DNA from: Hyphomicrobiales bacterium
Lineage (GTDB): Bacteria; Pseudomonadota; Alphaproteobacteria; Rhizobiales; Rhizobiaceae
Direction of reading: 5' to 3'
Length of the DNA: 64,000 bases
Assembly: GCA_900474095.1 (NCBI GenBank)
Contig: UCOA01000015.1
Location: 1-64,000 of the forward strand
Position numbers and translations under genes: made by a program. Shown one piece after another: positions 7,500 to 16,865 of the stretch; positions within the stretch are counted from its first letter, which is position 1; each line of letters opens with the position of its first letter. The notes below the pieces were generated by a model. It was given only the letters and a program-made list of their open reading frames with translations. It did no database searches and had not been told where the DNA came from.

Positions 7500-9344
7500 T
7501 CATTGCGGGGCAGGGATCGTGGCGAGCGGAGAGACGATTGCATTCGGCCAGGAGCCGCCGACAAAAAAGCGCACCGACGGCAATGTCGGGTCGTCGGGTC
7601 GGATGGCGCCGGCAAGCGCCAGGCTCCCACTGCGGTAGGGAATGAGCCCCGCAAGCGACAGCCTTCGTCCCTCGCCACGAATATCGACCTTCGTCAATTC
7701 GGCAACGCCCCGACGCAGGTTTGCAACGATTTCCGCGGTGGTAAATGCGAAGGAACCGTCACTGGCCTGATTGACATTGAAGAAACCGCCCTGGGCGGCC
7801 AGCCTTTCGAATTCCGGTCCGTTGAAGTTTGTCAGCGAACCGTTGGCCGCGGAATAGCGGATCTCACCGGAAACGCCGCCCATTGTCATCGCCGACAGCG
7901 GTTCGGTCGTCGCAAGATCGACGCTGAGCACACCCCGCCCCAGGGGCAGCTGCCCTTGCAGACCGAGCCCGGCAGCGACCGGAGGGAGATTGGCATTCTT
8001 CAGCGAAAACTGCAGCTGGCCGCCATCGGCACCGTCTTTCGCAAGCTCGATGCGGGCGCTGAGCGAGCCGCCGGAATAGCTGCTGTCGCCGATATCCAGG
8101 GAGGCCCGACCGTTATTTGCGATGACGCCGGCAGCGATATTGGTCAACACAATCGCGCCGTAGCTTGCTTCCTCAGCCGAAAGCCGGAGGTCGAGATTGA
8201 TCCGCTTGAGAAACGACATATCCGGAGTGCCGGAGGTCGGGTGAACGGGAAAGGAATCAACGAGGGATGTCAGATCGAGCCGTTCGAAGGCAAGCGTGCC
8301 CTCGATGCGCGGGCTGTGCTGCTTGCGCCAGGCAACGTCCAGAACGCCCGTCGCGCTGGCTCCGTTCAGAGTAAGAGAGAGATTGTCCATCTTCAACATG
8401 CCGGGGGAGATTGAGACGCCGGTGTCAATGGAGATGGTTCCTGCCGATCGTGGCAGCGTCGCCGCTCCATGCCAACTCATCAATGTTGGAAGGGAATTCG
8501 CCGTAAGCTGCAGTTGCCCGGAGGCGGAGGAGTGGATGGACGTGTTGCCGGTGCCATCGAAACTGAAGCTTAGCGGGTCGGAGGCGAACGATGTCTGGAT
8601 TGCGCTGTTTTGCCCCGAAAGCAGCATCATCGGCTGATCGCATATGAAAGACCACTCGACCTTTTCGTCGTTCATGTAAGCCGAAAGACGGGCACTGATC
8701 CGCGCAGCCGGCGCAGGCCATTGGATCGAACCGGAAACGTTGGTCACCCGATAGGCGCTGGCAGTGATGCGGTCGGTCAGTTCGAGCGTGCCGTTCTCGA
8801 TCTCAATGTCGCCAATCGGGGTGTTGCGCGCCGACGATGGCGTCTTTGATGACGCATTGGCGACCGCGTCGGCCATCCAGCCGGCCCGTCGCCAATTGAG
8901 TCTTCCGTCCATCTTCCGCTCTATATTGAACACTGGGTTGATCAGGCGGAAATCGTAGAAAACCGGAGTGCCACGCAACGCCGCGACGAGATCGAACCCG
9001 GCAGCGATGGAGTCGGCTTTCGCCAGCAGTTCAGGGGAAGCGGTATCGCCGCCCTCGAAGGTCACGGTGTGCAGCGTCAGCGTCGGATGCGGCCAGAAGC
9101 TGATATACGGATCACCGACGATGCGGGCGCGGGCCCCAGTCCACGAAGACAGCGCCCTCTCCATATTGAGCTTGACGCTGGCCGTGGAGACGAACAGCGG
9201 CAGGGCAACCTTGAACAGCACCGTGAGAGCAAGCGCGCTGATCGCCAGCCAGGCAAGCGTCCGCGATAGAAGAAGCTTGCGCAGCCCTGTTTTGATACTG
9301 GCGATATCAAGGAATTGCTTCATTGTCGTGCTGTGCACTTTCAT
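7500..9344 (-). CDS. AsmA family protein
   Basis: This 614-residue protein has an N-terminal signal anchor (about residues 28-50), then an AsmA-like periplasmic repeat region. The early block 'RIVGDPYISFWPHPTLTL' and the later NLSLTLNGASATGVLDV are typical AsmA beta-strand signatures. Proteins of this family are bridge-like and thought to influence outer-membrane lipid transport. Two starts are possible: the ATG at 9344 and another at 9323, neither with a clear ribosome-binding site. It is divergent from acsA2, with 154 bases between. Confidence 0.82.
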   Translation of the reverse strand: MKVHSTTMKQFLDIASIKTGLRKLLLSRTLAWLAISALALTVLFKVALPLFVSTASVKLNMERALSSWTGARARIVGDPYISFWPHPTLTLHTVTFEGGDTASPELLAKADSIAAGFDLVAALRGTPVFYDFRLINPVFNIERKMDGRLNWRRAGWMADAVANASSKTPSSARNTPIGDIEIENGTLELTDRITASAYRVTNVSGSIQWPAPAARISARLSAYMNDEKVEWSFICDQPMMLLSGQNSAIQTSFASDPLSFSFDGTGNTSIHSSASGQLQLTANSLPTLMSWHGAATLPRSAGTISIDTGVSISPGMLKMDNLSLTLNGASATGVLDVAWRKQHSPRIEGTLAFERLDLTSLVDSFPVHPTSGTPDMSFLKRINLDLRLSAEEASYGAIVLTNIAAGVIANNGRASLDIGDSSYSGGSLSARIELAKDGADGGQLQFSLKNANLPPVAAGLGLQGQLPLGRGVLSVDLATTEPLSAMTMGGVSGEIRYSAANGSLTNFNGPEFERLAAQGGFFNVNQASDGSFAFTTAEIVANLRRGVAELTKVDIRGEGRRLSLAGLIPYRSGSLALAGAIRPDDPTLPSVRFFVGGSWPNAIVSPLATIPAPQ

Positions 9345-9498
9345 GTGTTCTGACGGGCCGATGGATAGGCTTTCACCGGCGAGAAATCAAACGATTGAAA
9401 CGGGAAATGTCGCAACTGCAACAGGCATCATTTGCGCCGCTCTGTTTATCTTGCGTCGCAGCATGATATAGAGGCTGGCTTGGGTAGCGGAGGAAAGC

Positions 9499-11451
9499 AT
9501 GCAATCAGATCGCCCTCTTTGGACACCGTCCCGCGAGTTCATCGACCAGACGCCGATGAAGGAGTTTATCGACTGGTGCGAACAACGCTTTTCAAAGAGC
9601 TTCGCAGACTATGATGCGTTCCACGACTGGTCGATTTCCAAGCGCGCCGATTTCTGGACGGCGGTGTGGGACCATTGCGGCGTCATCGGCGAAAAGGGCG
9701 CGCGGGCGCTGATCCATGGCGATCGCATGTTGGAAGCCCGGTTCTTTCCTGACGCGACTCTCAATTTCGCTGAAAACCTGCTGCGGAACACGGGAAGCGG
9801 CGACGCGCTGATCTTCCGAGGCGAGGACAAGGCGCAATCGCGCATGTCCTTTGATCAACTGCGGCTACTGGTCTCGCGGCTGCAGCAGGCTTTGAAGGCC
9901 GAGGGCGTCGGCAAGGGTGACCGCGTCGCGGCGATGATGCCCAACATGCCCGAGACCATCGCGCTGATGCTGGCCACCGCCTCCATCGGTGCGATCTGGT
10001 CGTCCTGTTCCCCGGATTTCGGCGACCAGGGCGTGCTCGATCGTTTCGGCCAGATCGAACCCAAGCTGTTCATCGCCTGCGATGGTTACTGGTACTCAGG
10101 CAAGCTCCAGGACGTTTCCGCAAAGGTTCAGGCGGTCACGAAGAAGCTCGGCGTGCCGGCTCTGATTATTCCTTATGCCGGCGATGCGGATGCGCTCGCG
10201 GCATCCGTTGAGAACGGCAAGACCCTCTCCGGCTTCATCGCGCCCTTCACCGAAAAGCAGCTCGAATTCACCGCGCTGCCCTTCTCGCATCCGCTTTACA
10301 TTCTATTTTCTTCAGGCACGACCGGCGTTCCGAAATGCATCGTCCATTCGGCCGGCGGCACGCTGCTGCAGCACCTCAAGGAGCACCGCTTCCATTGCGG
10401 CTTGAGAGAGGGCGAGAAGCTCTTCTATTTCACCACTTGCGGCTGGATGATGTGGAACTGGCTGGTGTCCGGTCTCGCGCTGGGTGCCACGCTCTGCCTT
10501 TTCGACGGCTCACCCTTTCATCCCGATGGCAACGTGCTGTTCGACTATGCGCGTGACGAGAAATTCGCCATTTTCGGCACTTCGGCGAAATATATCGACG
10601 CGGTTCGCAAGGGCGGCTTTACGCCGGTCTCGACGCATGATCTCTCGTCGCTGCGCCTGATGACATCAACCGGTTCGCCGCTGTCGCCGGAAGGCTTTTC
10701 CTTCGTCTATGAAGGCATCAAGCCGGATATCCAGCTGGCCTCGATTTCCGGCGGTACCGATATCGTCTCCTGCTTCGTGCTCGGCAATCCGCTGAAGCCC
10801 GTCTGGCGCGGCGAAATCCAGGGGCCAGGGCTCGGGCTTGCCATGGATGTCTGGAACGACGACGGTCAGCCGGTTCGCCACGAAAAGGGCGAACTCGTCT
10901 GTACCAAGGCGTTTCCCTCCATGCCGGTGATGTTCTGGAACGACCCGGATGGTGCCAAATACAAGGCTGCCTATTTCGAGCGCTTCGACAATATCTGGTG
11001 CCACGGCGATTTCGCCGAATGGACCGAGCATGGCGGCATCATCATCCACGGCCGGTCCGACGCGACGCTCAATCCGGGCGGCGTGCGCATCGGCACCGCG
11101 GAGATCTACAATCAGGTCGAGCAGATGGACGAGGTCGCCGAGGCGATCTGCATCGGCCAGGATTGGGACGACGATGTTCGCGTCATCCTGTTCGTACGTC
11201 TGGCAAAAGGCAGTGAATTGACCGAGGAAGTCGTCAAAGCGATCAAGACCAAGATCCGGACGGGCGCATCACCACGCCACGTGCCGGCGAAGATCATTGC
11301 GGTCGCCGACATCCCGCGCACGAAGTCGGGCAAGATCGTCGAACTGGCGGTGCGCGAAGTGGTGCATGGACGGCCGGTCAAGAACAAGGAGGCGCTTGCC
11401 AATCCGGAAGCACTCGACCTTTACGCGAACCTTCCCGAATTGCGGAGCTGA
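9499..11451 (+). CDS. acsA2: Acetoacetyl-CoA synthetase
   Basis: This 650-residue ATP-dependent ligase activates acetoacetate to acetoacetyl-CoA, the step that returns mobilised poly-3-hydroxybutyrate (PHB) carbon to central metabolism. It has the acyl-adenylate loop [10 protein letters not shown], the later YGxTE-like region replaced by SGGTDI as in the family, [15 protein letters not shown], and the C-terminal catalytic lysine in RTKSGKIVE. The length and the N-terminal [13 protein letters not shown] block are those of acetoacetyl-CoA rather than acetyl-CoA synthetases. The ATG follows GGAGGAAAG. The phasin gene 4 kb downstream supports a PHB role. Confidence 0.92.
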   Translation: MQSDRPLWTPSREFIDQTPMKEFIDWCEQRFSKSFADYDAFHDWSISKRADFWTAVWDHCGVIGEKGARALIHGDRMLEARFFPDATLNFAENLLRNTGSGDALIFRGEDKAQSRMSFDQLRLLVSRLQQALKAEGVGKGDRVAAMMPNMPETIALMLATASIGAIWSSCSPDFGDQGVLDRFGQIEPKLFIACDGYWYSGKLQDVSAKVQAVTKKLGVPALIIPYAGDADALAASVENGKTLSGFIAPFTEKQLEFTALPFSHPLYILFSSGTTGVPKCIVHSAGGTLLQHLKEHRFHCGLREGEKLFYFTTCGWMMWNWLVSGLALGATLCLFDGSPFHPDGNVLFDYARDEKFAIFGTSAKYIDAVRKGGFTPVSTHDLSSLRLMTSTGSPLSPEGFSFVYEGIKPDIQLASISGGTDIVSCFVLGNPLKPVWRGEIQGPGLGLAMDVWNDDGQPVRHEKGELVCTKAFPSMPVMFWNDPDGAKYKAAYFERFDNIWCHGDFAEWTEHGGIIIHGRSDATLNPGGVRIGTAEIYNQVEQMDEVAEAICIGQDWDDDVRVILFVRLAKGSELTEEVVKAIKTKIRTGASPRHVPAKIIAVADIPRTKSGKIVELAVREVVHGRPVKNKEALANPEALDLYANLPELRS

Positions 11452-11557
11452 GCCGCGGTGGCGTTAAGGATTTCCGGCCCGGTGAATTAACCAAAGCCTA
11501 TGTCTTTGCCGCGAATGCTTAAAATTTGCGGATGCGGTGGAAAGGTTTTGTTTACGT

Positions 11558-11692
11558 ATGGCAGCGCATGGTGCTCTCAACTTGAGGTTACCCGACGCTA
11601 CGTTTGCTTTCGGCGGAGATGCCGGCGCGGACATGAAGTCACTACTTCTCGTGCACCTGTTTAGCATCCAAACTATCGAGGCAGCTTTTTAG
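11558..11692 (+). CDS. Possible 44-codon small ORF within a terminator-ended transcript
   Basis: An ATG at 11558 opens 44 codons that end in a TAG lying inside the stem-loop of the terminator at 11678-11708. An AAGG motif lies about 11 bases upstream of the start. The predicted peptide has no recognisable motif. The 226 bases between acsA2 and the terminator could be the acsA2 3' untranslated region, a small RNA, or an mRNA for this peptide. I list it because the stop overlaps the terminator stem, an arrangement that could couple translation to termination, but coding is unproven. Confidence 0.3.
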   Translation: MAAHGALNLRLPDATFAFGGDAGADMKSLLLVHLFSIQTIEAAF

Positions 11693-11708
11693 CTGCCTCT
11701 TTTTTTGT
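11678..11708 (+). terminator. Strong rho-independent terminator
   Basis: GAGGCAGCT (11678-11686) pairs perfectly with AGCTGCCTC (11691-11699) around a TTTT loop, followed by a run of Ts from 11700. It terminates transcription in the plus direction, either of acsA2 or of a separate short transcript. The stop of cbrA on the other strand lies only about 40 bases further right. Confidence 0.9.
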
Positions 11709-11747
11709 CCACTATTCCAGGTAGAAAACGACCACTATCGTTCGTAG

Positions 11748-14700
11748 CTAATTTGCCAGCACCCGTTGCGACGGGAAGGAAATCTCGACCAGCGTGCCTT
11801 CGTTCGGCGCCGAACTGATCGAGAACTGGGCGCGGTTGGCTTCCGCCATGGCCTTGGTCAGCGGCAGGCCGAGGCCGGTGCCGTCGCCGCGCTTGCGCAC
11901 GCCGGTCGTCACCTGCCGGAAGGGCTTCATCGCCTGCTCGAGCTCGGTGCGGGTCATGCCTACGCCCGTATCGCGGATGCGCAGGATAACGCTTCCGTTC
12001 GCCTCATAGGCGGTCGAGACGACGATCTGGCCGCCCGACGGCGTGAAGCGGATGGCGTTCGACAGGATGTTTAGAGCGATCTGCTTGATCGAGCGGTTGT
12101 CGGCAACAACGTTTGGCACCGAGCCCGAAAGCGATGTGCGGATGATCACCCGCTGACTGTTGGCTTGCGGCTGGACGAGGGCGACCGCCTCCGAGACAGC
12201 GTCATTGATCTCGACAGCGGTGAATTCGAGATCCATCTCGCCGGCTTCGATCTTGGAAATGTCGAGCAGGTCGTTGACGATGTCGAGCACATGGCGGCCG
12301 GAGCGGCCGATGTCGCTGGCATATTCGACGTAGCGGGGATTGCCGATCGGGCCGAAATGTTCGCTCGCCATCATGTCCGAAAAGCCGATGATCGCGTTCA
12401 ACGGCGTGCGGATTTCGTGGCTGACGCGGGCGAGAAAATCGCTCTTGTGGGCATTGGCGGTCTCGGCAGCACGCTTGGCGTTGCGCAGTTCCTCTTCCGT
12501 CCGCTTCCATTGGGTGATGTCGCGGATGACGGCGCAGAAGCCGTTGGAGGAGGAGAGGCGGCCCATGGTCATGAACAGCGGGATGAAACCGCCGGAGGCC
12601 TCGCGGCCGATCACTTCGCGGCCGTCATTGAGTACGCTGGCGACGCCATGGCCGGACAGACCCGACAGATAGTCGAGCACTGCCTTCTGGCTCTCATGGG
12701 CAAACAACATGGCAAAGGGCTTGCCGCGGACTTCGCCGTCATCATAGTTGAACAGCGCGCTCGCCGAGCGGTTCAGTGAGCGGATTTCACCGTCCGAGCC
12801 GACAACGACGACGCCGTCCGTCGCGGTTTCGAGGATCGAGTGCAGTTCTTCGGTCTCCATGCGCAGAGCCTGAATTTCCGTGTTCCGGTCAGCCTCCCGT
12901 GCAGTGTCGTCCGGCGAGGCTTCAGTTGCGATTGCCGGCGCATGCACGGCCGAGAGCGCCATCATCAGGGCGTTTTTGTCTTCCCAACGGATCGATTGCA
13001 ATCGCGCCGTCACGGCAACCAGATTGCCGTCGTGGCGGATGACCATCAAGGCGCCGTCCGGCGCGTCGAGGAGACCGTCCTCGTCGCCGGCGAAGAGCGC
13101 ATCGATCCCGCCTTCCTCCCGCAATTCGTCCAGGTCGGAATAGCCGGTGAGCTTGAGGAACTCGGAATTGGCATGGAACAGATTATCGCCGCTGTGAACC
13201 AGAAGGGCGATCGGCAAATTGTCGAGGAGCTCCGGCGTCAGGCTGCTGTTGCTGCTGGTGCGCGGCGGCACGATCGCGGTGGGCGTTTCGGGCAGGGCGG
13301 TTTCGCCGGCGGGGGCAGCAGCGCTGTCGACATCCGCAAAATCGTCCCTGTCGGTGTTGCCTGCCTTCGGCAGTGCTGCCTCTTCGACGGTCTCGGGGTT
13401 CACCGGTTTATCGGCGCCGGCTTCCTCGCGCGCCGGCCCATCGTCGTTCGAGTGCTTGCCCAAGGCCCCGCCCAGCTGACGCGCGATCTCGCGGAAAGCA
13501 GCCTGCTCGCTGCGGCTCAAAGTCTCGGCGCCGGGCGGCCGGTGGTCGGCGAGCTCGATCACCTTGTCGGACGCGCGGCGCCCCGGCGTCTCGGCCACCT
13601 TCAATGCCGGAACTTCACCGCGGAACGGATCTTCCGGTGGAAGCTCCGCGCCAGGCTGCCCCTCTTCCAGTCCGGCAAACAGGTCTTCCGCCTCGGAAGT
13701 TTCCGGTTCGGCTTCGGCAGCAAGATTAGGCGGGGACTGCGCACCGTCCACAGTTTCACCGTCGGTGCCGTCGCCCGCGATCCCGTCATCCACGACGGTC
13801 TCATCCAGGGTCGAGCCGTTTGCTGCGCGTGCCTGGTCGCCGTGGCCATCGTCCACGTCCGCGGCATCAGCGGTTGCGTGGTCGATTTCGCCGAAGGCGT
13901 TCTCGTCGACCGAGCGTGTTGCGCCGAATGTCAGACCCATGGCCTGTTCGTCCTCGGTCGCATCTGCCACCCGAACGATGCCGAACCCGCGGAAGCCGTC
14001 GAATTCACGATTGCGCGAATAGGTCGGAAGGGCAGCGAGATCTACGGGAACCTGCAGGCTCGTGCCTTCGACCGGCCAGAAAATGGTCTTGCCCGACCAG
14101 GTGTCGCGCCGCGTCAGCAATTCGCCGATCGTGTTACCGGGATCGAGATGATACCGCGCCGCCAGTTCGGTGAAGCGCTGGCCGCCGACGTCGGCGGACT
14201 TCGGTCCGACTGCGGTCGCGAACTCCTCGGAAATTTCGCTGAAACGACCGTCGGAATCGATCTTCCAGACAAACCGCACGGCCCGGCTATTCGGATTGAA
14301 GACGAAGCCTTGCGCAGCGTTGGCTGCGCTCGCCTCGTCCAGAAATGCCTCCTCAGATGCGTTTTCGACCGCCGCTACGGCAGCCTCGTCGTTGAGAGGT
14401 GCTTCTTCGGGTTCGTCCTTCTCCGTCTCAGTGCGCGTTTCGACGGCCGGTTCCGCGACCGGCATACTCGGTTGTTCGGCAAGGTCCTCGGTCTCGGAGG
14501 TAATGGCTGCGCCGATCTCGCTGAGGTCGCCTTCTTCCTCGGCGGCGGACAGTTGAGGCCGCGGCTCGTCAACATGCGTGTCTGCCGCTTCTGATACGTC
14601 GTCACCTGGTGCTGTGTCGGCGTCGATGGAAGGCTGTTCGGTCTCCTCGGTAGAAACGAGCGTACCCGCGGGGGCGGCTTCGTTTTCAGCTTCCTGCAGC

Positions 14701-15653
14701 GAAAGATCGTCGACAGGCGTTTCCACCACCGTTCCGGTCGATGCCACATCGGCACTCTCGGCGTCGGGCGTCTCCAGCGAGTGGGTGAAGCTTTCGTTTT
14801 CCCCCGGGATTTCCTCGATCGTTTCGATCTCGCCTACCACATCGTCCGGCAAGCGCGCCGCCGAAAGAAGCGGGGCTGCTGCGCCGGATACGGCGGCCGT
14901 AGCGACGTTGACGCCGTTTTCCTCGACCTCGCGGAAATCCGCGCCCGGGTCGAGGTTGCCGAGGATGGTCTCGACGGCGAAAAGCAGATGCAGGGCGGGG
15001 TTTTCAGAAAGTTTTCCGATCGCCGCCGGCAGATGGCCCTTGCCGGTGGGGACCGGGCGCTTGAGCAGCCAGTCGCTGTCGCGGCCAACAGCGGTGACCA
15101 GCGCGCGGCAGGTCTGCGGCGTCATCGAGAGAGCGTGGAAGCCGGGAGAGGCGGCAAGAAGCGTGCCTTCACTATCGAGGACCGCCATATGCGTATCGGG
15201 ATCGTCGAAACCGGAGATCATTCGGGCGGCACGTTCCTCCGCAGACAGCGGCTTGCCGGAGTGGGGGGCTGTAAAAAGGATTGCGGTCTCGCCGGGCCGT
15301 ACGGTGATCATCTCGACGGCAGCATTGACGGAAACGCGCTGGAAACCGGAGGCGACGCGCATGAGAAACGACCGTTTGTCGCCGCTGCGGTCGAGCTGCC
15401 GGGCTGCGGTCTCCATCTGTCGATAGGCGGCGTCGTTGCGGTTGGCGCCGCTGTCGATGAAGTCATATATCGACGACAGGCCGAACAGGAAGGCGCCCTC
15501 GCCATTCGACCACAGCACCTGGCTCATGTCCGGCGAAAACAAAACGGCCGCGTCGCCCTTGGCAAAATGCTCCCGCACCCGCTCGTGAACGGCGATGTCG
15601 ATGAAGGGATACGATTTTGCGGGCATCGGCTGACCTGGTTTTGAAACCGTCAC
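11748..15653 (-). CDS. cbrA: CbrA/PdhS-type PAS sensor histidine kinase
   Basis: This protein is 1301 residues from a GTG at 15653, or 1292 from the ATG at 15626. It begins with a PdhS-like sensory block (FIDIAVHERVREHF, then an FxxGLSS region), continues with two long Glu/Asp/Ala-rich segments (about residues 245-430 and 560-790), a PAS domain near 815-900, a second PAS near 945-1055, and a C-terminal kinase. The H-box is SHEIRTPLNAIIGF with the phosphorylated His near residue 1079, followed by an FGPIG..YVEYASDI block characteristic of the DivJ/PdhS group. N-box and GDGTGLGLP G-box are intact. CbrA in Sinorhizobium controls DivK and hence CtrA and the cell cycle. Position between acsA2 and phaP supports the name. 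Confidence 0.85.
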   Translation of the reverse strand: MTVSKPGQPMPAKSYPFIDIAVHERVREHFAKGDAAVLFSPDMSQVLWSNGEGAFLFGLSSIYDFIDSGANRNDAAYRQMETAARQLDRSGDKRSFLMRVASGFQRVSVNAAVEMITVRPGETAILFTAPHSGKPLSAEERAARMISGFDDPDTHMAVLDSEGTLLAASPGFHALSMTPQTCRALVTAVGRDSDWLLKRPVPTGKGHLPAAIGKLSENPALHLLFAVETILGNLDPGADFREVEENGVNVATAAVSGAAAPLLSAARLPDDVVGEIETIEEIPGENESFTHSLETPDAESADVASTGTVVETPVDDLSLQEAENEAAPAGTLVSTEETEQPSIDADTAPGDDVSEAADTHVDEPRPQLSAAEEEGDLSEIGAAITSETEDLAEQPSMPVAEPAVETRTETEKDEPEEAPLNDEAAVAAVENASEEAFLDEASAANAAQGFVFNPNSRAVRFVWKIDSDGRFSEISEEFATAVGPKSADVGGQRFTELAARYHLDPGNTIGELLTRRDTWSGKTIFWPVEGTSLQVPVDLAALPTYSRNREFDGFRGFGIVRVADATEDEQAMGLTFGATRSVDENAFGEIDHATADAADVDDGHGDQARAANGSTLDETVVDDGIAGDGTDGETVDGAQSPPNLAAEAEPETSEAEDLFAGLEEGQPGAELPPEDPFRGEVPALKVAETPGRRASDKVIELADHRPPGAETLSRSEQAAFREIARQLGGALGKHSNDDGPAREEAGADKPVNPETVEEAALPKAGNTDRDDFADVDSAAAPAGETALPETPTAIVPPRTSSNSSLTPELLDNLPIALLVHSGDNLFHANSEFLKLTGYSDLDELREEGGIDALFAGDEDGLLDAPDGALMVIRHDGNLVAVTARLQSIRWEDKNALMMALSAVHAPAIATEASPDDTAREADRNTEIQALRMETEELHSILETATDGVVVVGSDGEIRSLNRSASALFNYDDGEVRGKPFAMLFAHESQKAVLDYLSGLSGHGVASVLNDGREVIGREASGGFIPLFMTMGRLSSSNGFCAVIRDITQWKRTEEELRNAKRAAETANAHKSDFLARVSHEIRTPLNAIIGFSDMMASEHFGPIGNPRYVEYASDIGRSGRHVLDIVNDLLDISKIEAGEMDLEFTAVEINDAVSEAVALVQPQANSQRVIIRTSLSGSVPNVVADNRSIKQIALNILSNAIRFTPSGGQIVVSTAYEANGSVILRIRDTGVGMTRTELEQAMKPFRQVTTGVRKRGDGTGLGLPLTKAMAEANRAQFSISSAPNEGTLVEISFPSQRVLAN

Positions 15654-15766
15654 ACGGACGGGAATGTTAACAGTGTATTAATAGCCGTCGGGGCGGCGGG
15701 GGTCCAGCTTAGGAGCCATGCGCCACAGGTGTTTCGCCGCGAAAGGTTAACGCCGGGCAGTTTCTT

Positions 15767-15801
15767 GTTGTGCGATGCACAAATATATTGCAATGCACAA
15801 C
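15767..15801. promoter_or_regulatory. GCACAA palindrome cluster upstream of the phasin gene
   Basis: TTGTGC (15768-15773) and GCACAA (15777-15782) form a perfect palindrome with a 3-base centre. A further GCACAAC (15795-15801) is the exact complement of GTTGTGC (15767-15773). The cluster lies 70 bases before the phasin start, in the cbrA-phaP spacer. TGC/GCA-rich palindromes are known targets of PhaR/AniA repressors of phasin genes, so this is a candidate PhaR operator; the assignment is inferred. Confidence 0.5.
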
Positions 15802-15871
15802 GAAATCGCCTATATACACATCATCTGAAACGGGTGCCTCAGGAGAGGGCCCAAACCAAGGAGCGCTGATC

Positions 15872-16321
15872 ATGGCTACCAAGAAAACAGAAGATGCCTT
15901 TTCGATGGCTGCATTCGACCCGACGAAGGTGACCGAGACTTTCCGCGATTTCGCGGAAAAGGGCGCCGCCCAGTCGAAGGAAGCCTATGCGAAGGTGAAG
16001 ACCGCCGCCGAAGACGCGACGAAGACCGTTGAAGCAACGCTCGAAAGCGCCCAGTCGGGCACGGTCGAACTCGGCCTCAAGGCGATCGAAGCCCTGCGCA
16101 CCAATGCTGAGAACTCGCTCTCTCATTTGGAAGCGCTGCTCGGCGTCAAGTCCGTTTCCGAGTTCTTCGAATTGCAGACTGCCTTCATCCGCAAGCAGGC
16201 CGAGCTTGCCGTTGAGCAGGCGAAGTCGATGCAGGAAGCCACCCGCAAGGTTGCTGAGAACGTCACGAAGCCCGGCAAGGACGCCGCGGAAAAGGTTATC
16301 TCCGGCTTCAAGAAGAACTGA
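15872..16321 (+). CDS. phaP1: PHB granule-associated phasin
   Basis: This 149-residue, lysine/alanine/glutamate-rich, almost entirely helical protein matches phasin family 2: an N-terminal DPTKVTETFRDFAEKG segment, a central amphipathic helix repeat (KAYAKVKTAAEDATKTVE-like), and the FELQTAFIRKQAE block near residue 110 shared by rhizobial phasins. Phasins coat polyhydroxybutyrate granules and control their size and number. The ATG at 15872 is preceded by AAGGAG; the longer reading frame from 15770 is upstream noncoding DNA. Its neighbours (acsA2) also act in PHB metabolism. A terminator follows 40 bases downstream. Confidence 0.92.
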   Translation: MATKKTEDAFSMAAFDPTKVTETFRDFAEKGAAQSKEAYAKVKTAAEDATKTVEATLESAQSGTVELGLKAIEALRTNAENSLSHLEALLGVKSVSEFFELQTAFIRKQAELAVEQAKSMQEATRKVAENVTKPGKDAAEKVISGFKKN

Positions 16322-16361
16322 TTTCGCCAGCGCCGGTTCGCCGGTACGGCCCCATCAAGAG

Positions 16362-16389
16362 AACCGGGTGATCCGTCACCCGGTTTTTT
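16362..16389 (+). terminator. Rho-independent terminator of phaP
   Basis: AACCGGGTGA (16362-16371) pairs perfectly with TCACCCGGTT (16376-16385) around a TCCG loop and continues into a T run. It separates phaP from the tRNA-His gene. Confidence 0.9.
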
Positions 16390-16485
16390 CACATCAACGG
16401 CAAGTTATGTCTTGCAAAAAATACGGACTGCCCGTATTTGACCCGGAAAGCGACACCGGACAATGTTCGTGTGTCTCTCTTATGT

Positions 16486-16562
16486 GCGGTTGTAGCTCAG
16501 TTGGTTAGAGCGCAGGTTTGTGGCACCTGAGGTCGGAGGTTCGAGACCCCCCAACCGTACCA
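16486..16562 (+). tRNA. tRNA-His (GTG anticodon)
   Basis: A full cloverleaf can be drawn. The acceptor strand GCGGTTG (16486-16492) pairs with CAACCGT (16552-16558) including one G-U pair. The D stem is GCTC/GAGC, and the anticodon stem CAGGT/ACCTG encloses the loop TTGTGGC with anticodon GTG. The T arm carries GGTTCGAGACC. The discriminator is A73 (16559) and CCA is encoded at 16560-16562. The base before position 1 is T, so no G-1 is encoded. This combination, A73 without G-1, is the known special form of tRNA-His in alphaproteobacteria. The accessory block begins immediately downstream. Confidence 0.97.
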
Positions 16563-16865
16563 TTTCTTCCACAGTAATATCAGTCCCTTACGTGATATTG
16601 CGGGAGCCGATAAGCCCTACTTCAAGTCCGTTGCACGGTCCTTACCGTCACCATACCGAACGCTGTGGGTCAGGCAGGGCAAGGCGTTGAATGTGATTCC
16701 ATGCCGTCGAATCGCTTTGTGGTCGGTATCATTCCGCCCGTATCCTGGGACCGATGTCCGCAAGATTCCCAGTCGTCCTGAATATGCGCGAGATGTTACG
16801 GGTAGATTTCGAAGCCTACGAAAAGAAGGTCGAGACGGCCTTGTTCAAGCTCGAGCGGAGTGTCG
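16563..16865. other. Spacer without a supportable gene
   Basis: No convincing reading frame, RNA gene or repeat was found. A short AT-rich stretch (ACAGTAATATCAGTCC) follows tRNA-His, and several short frames open near 16690-16800 without ribosome-binding sites. It may contain the decayed 5' part of the SMR gene that follows. Confidence 0.5.

Noticed and set aside
7350-8414. A 354-codon plus-strand frame
   Set aside because: It lies antisense to the AsmA-like gene, whose domain pattern and signal anchor are clear; the plus frame has no motif.
12840-14594. A 584-codon open frame on the plus strand
   Set aside because: It is antisense to cbrA, has no ribosome-binding site or family similarity, and arises from the GC-rich, Glu/Asp-rich composition of the real gene.
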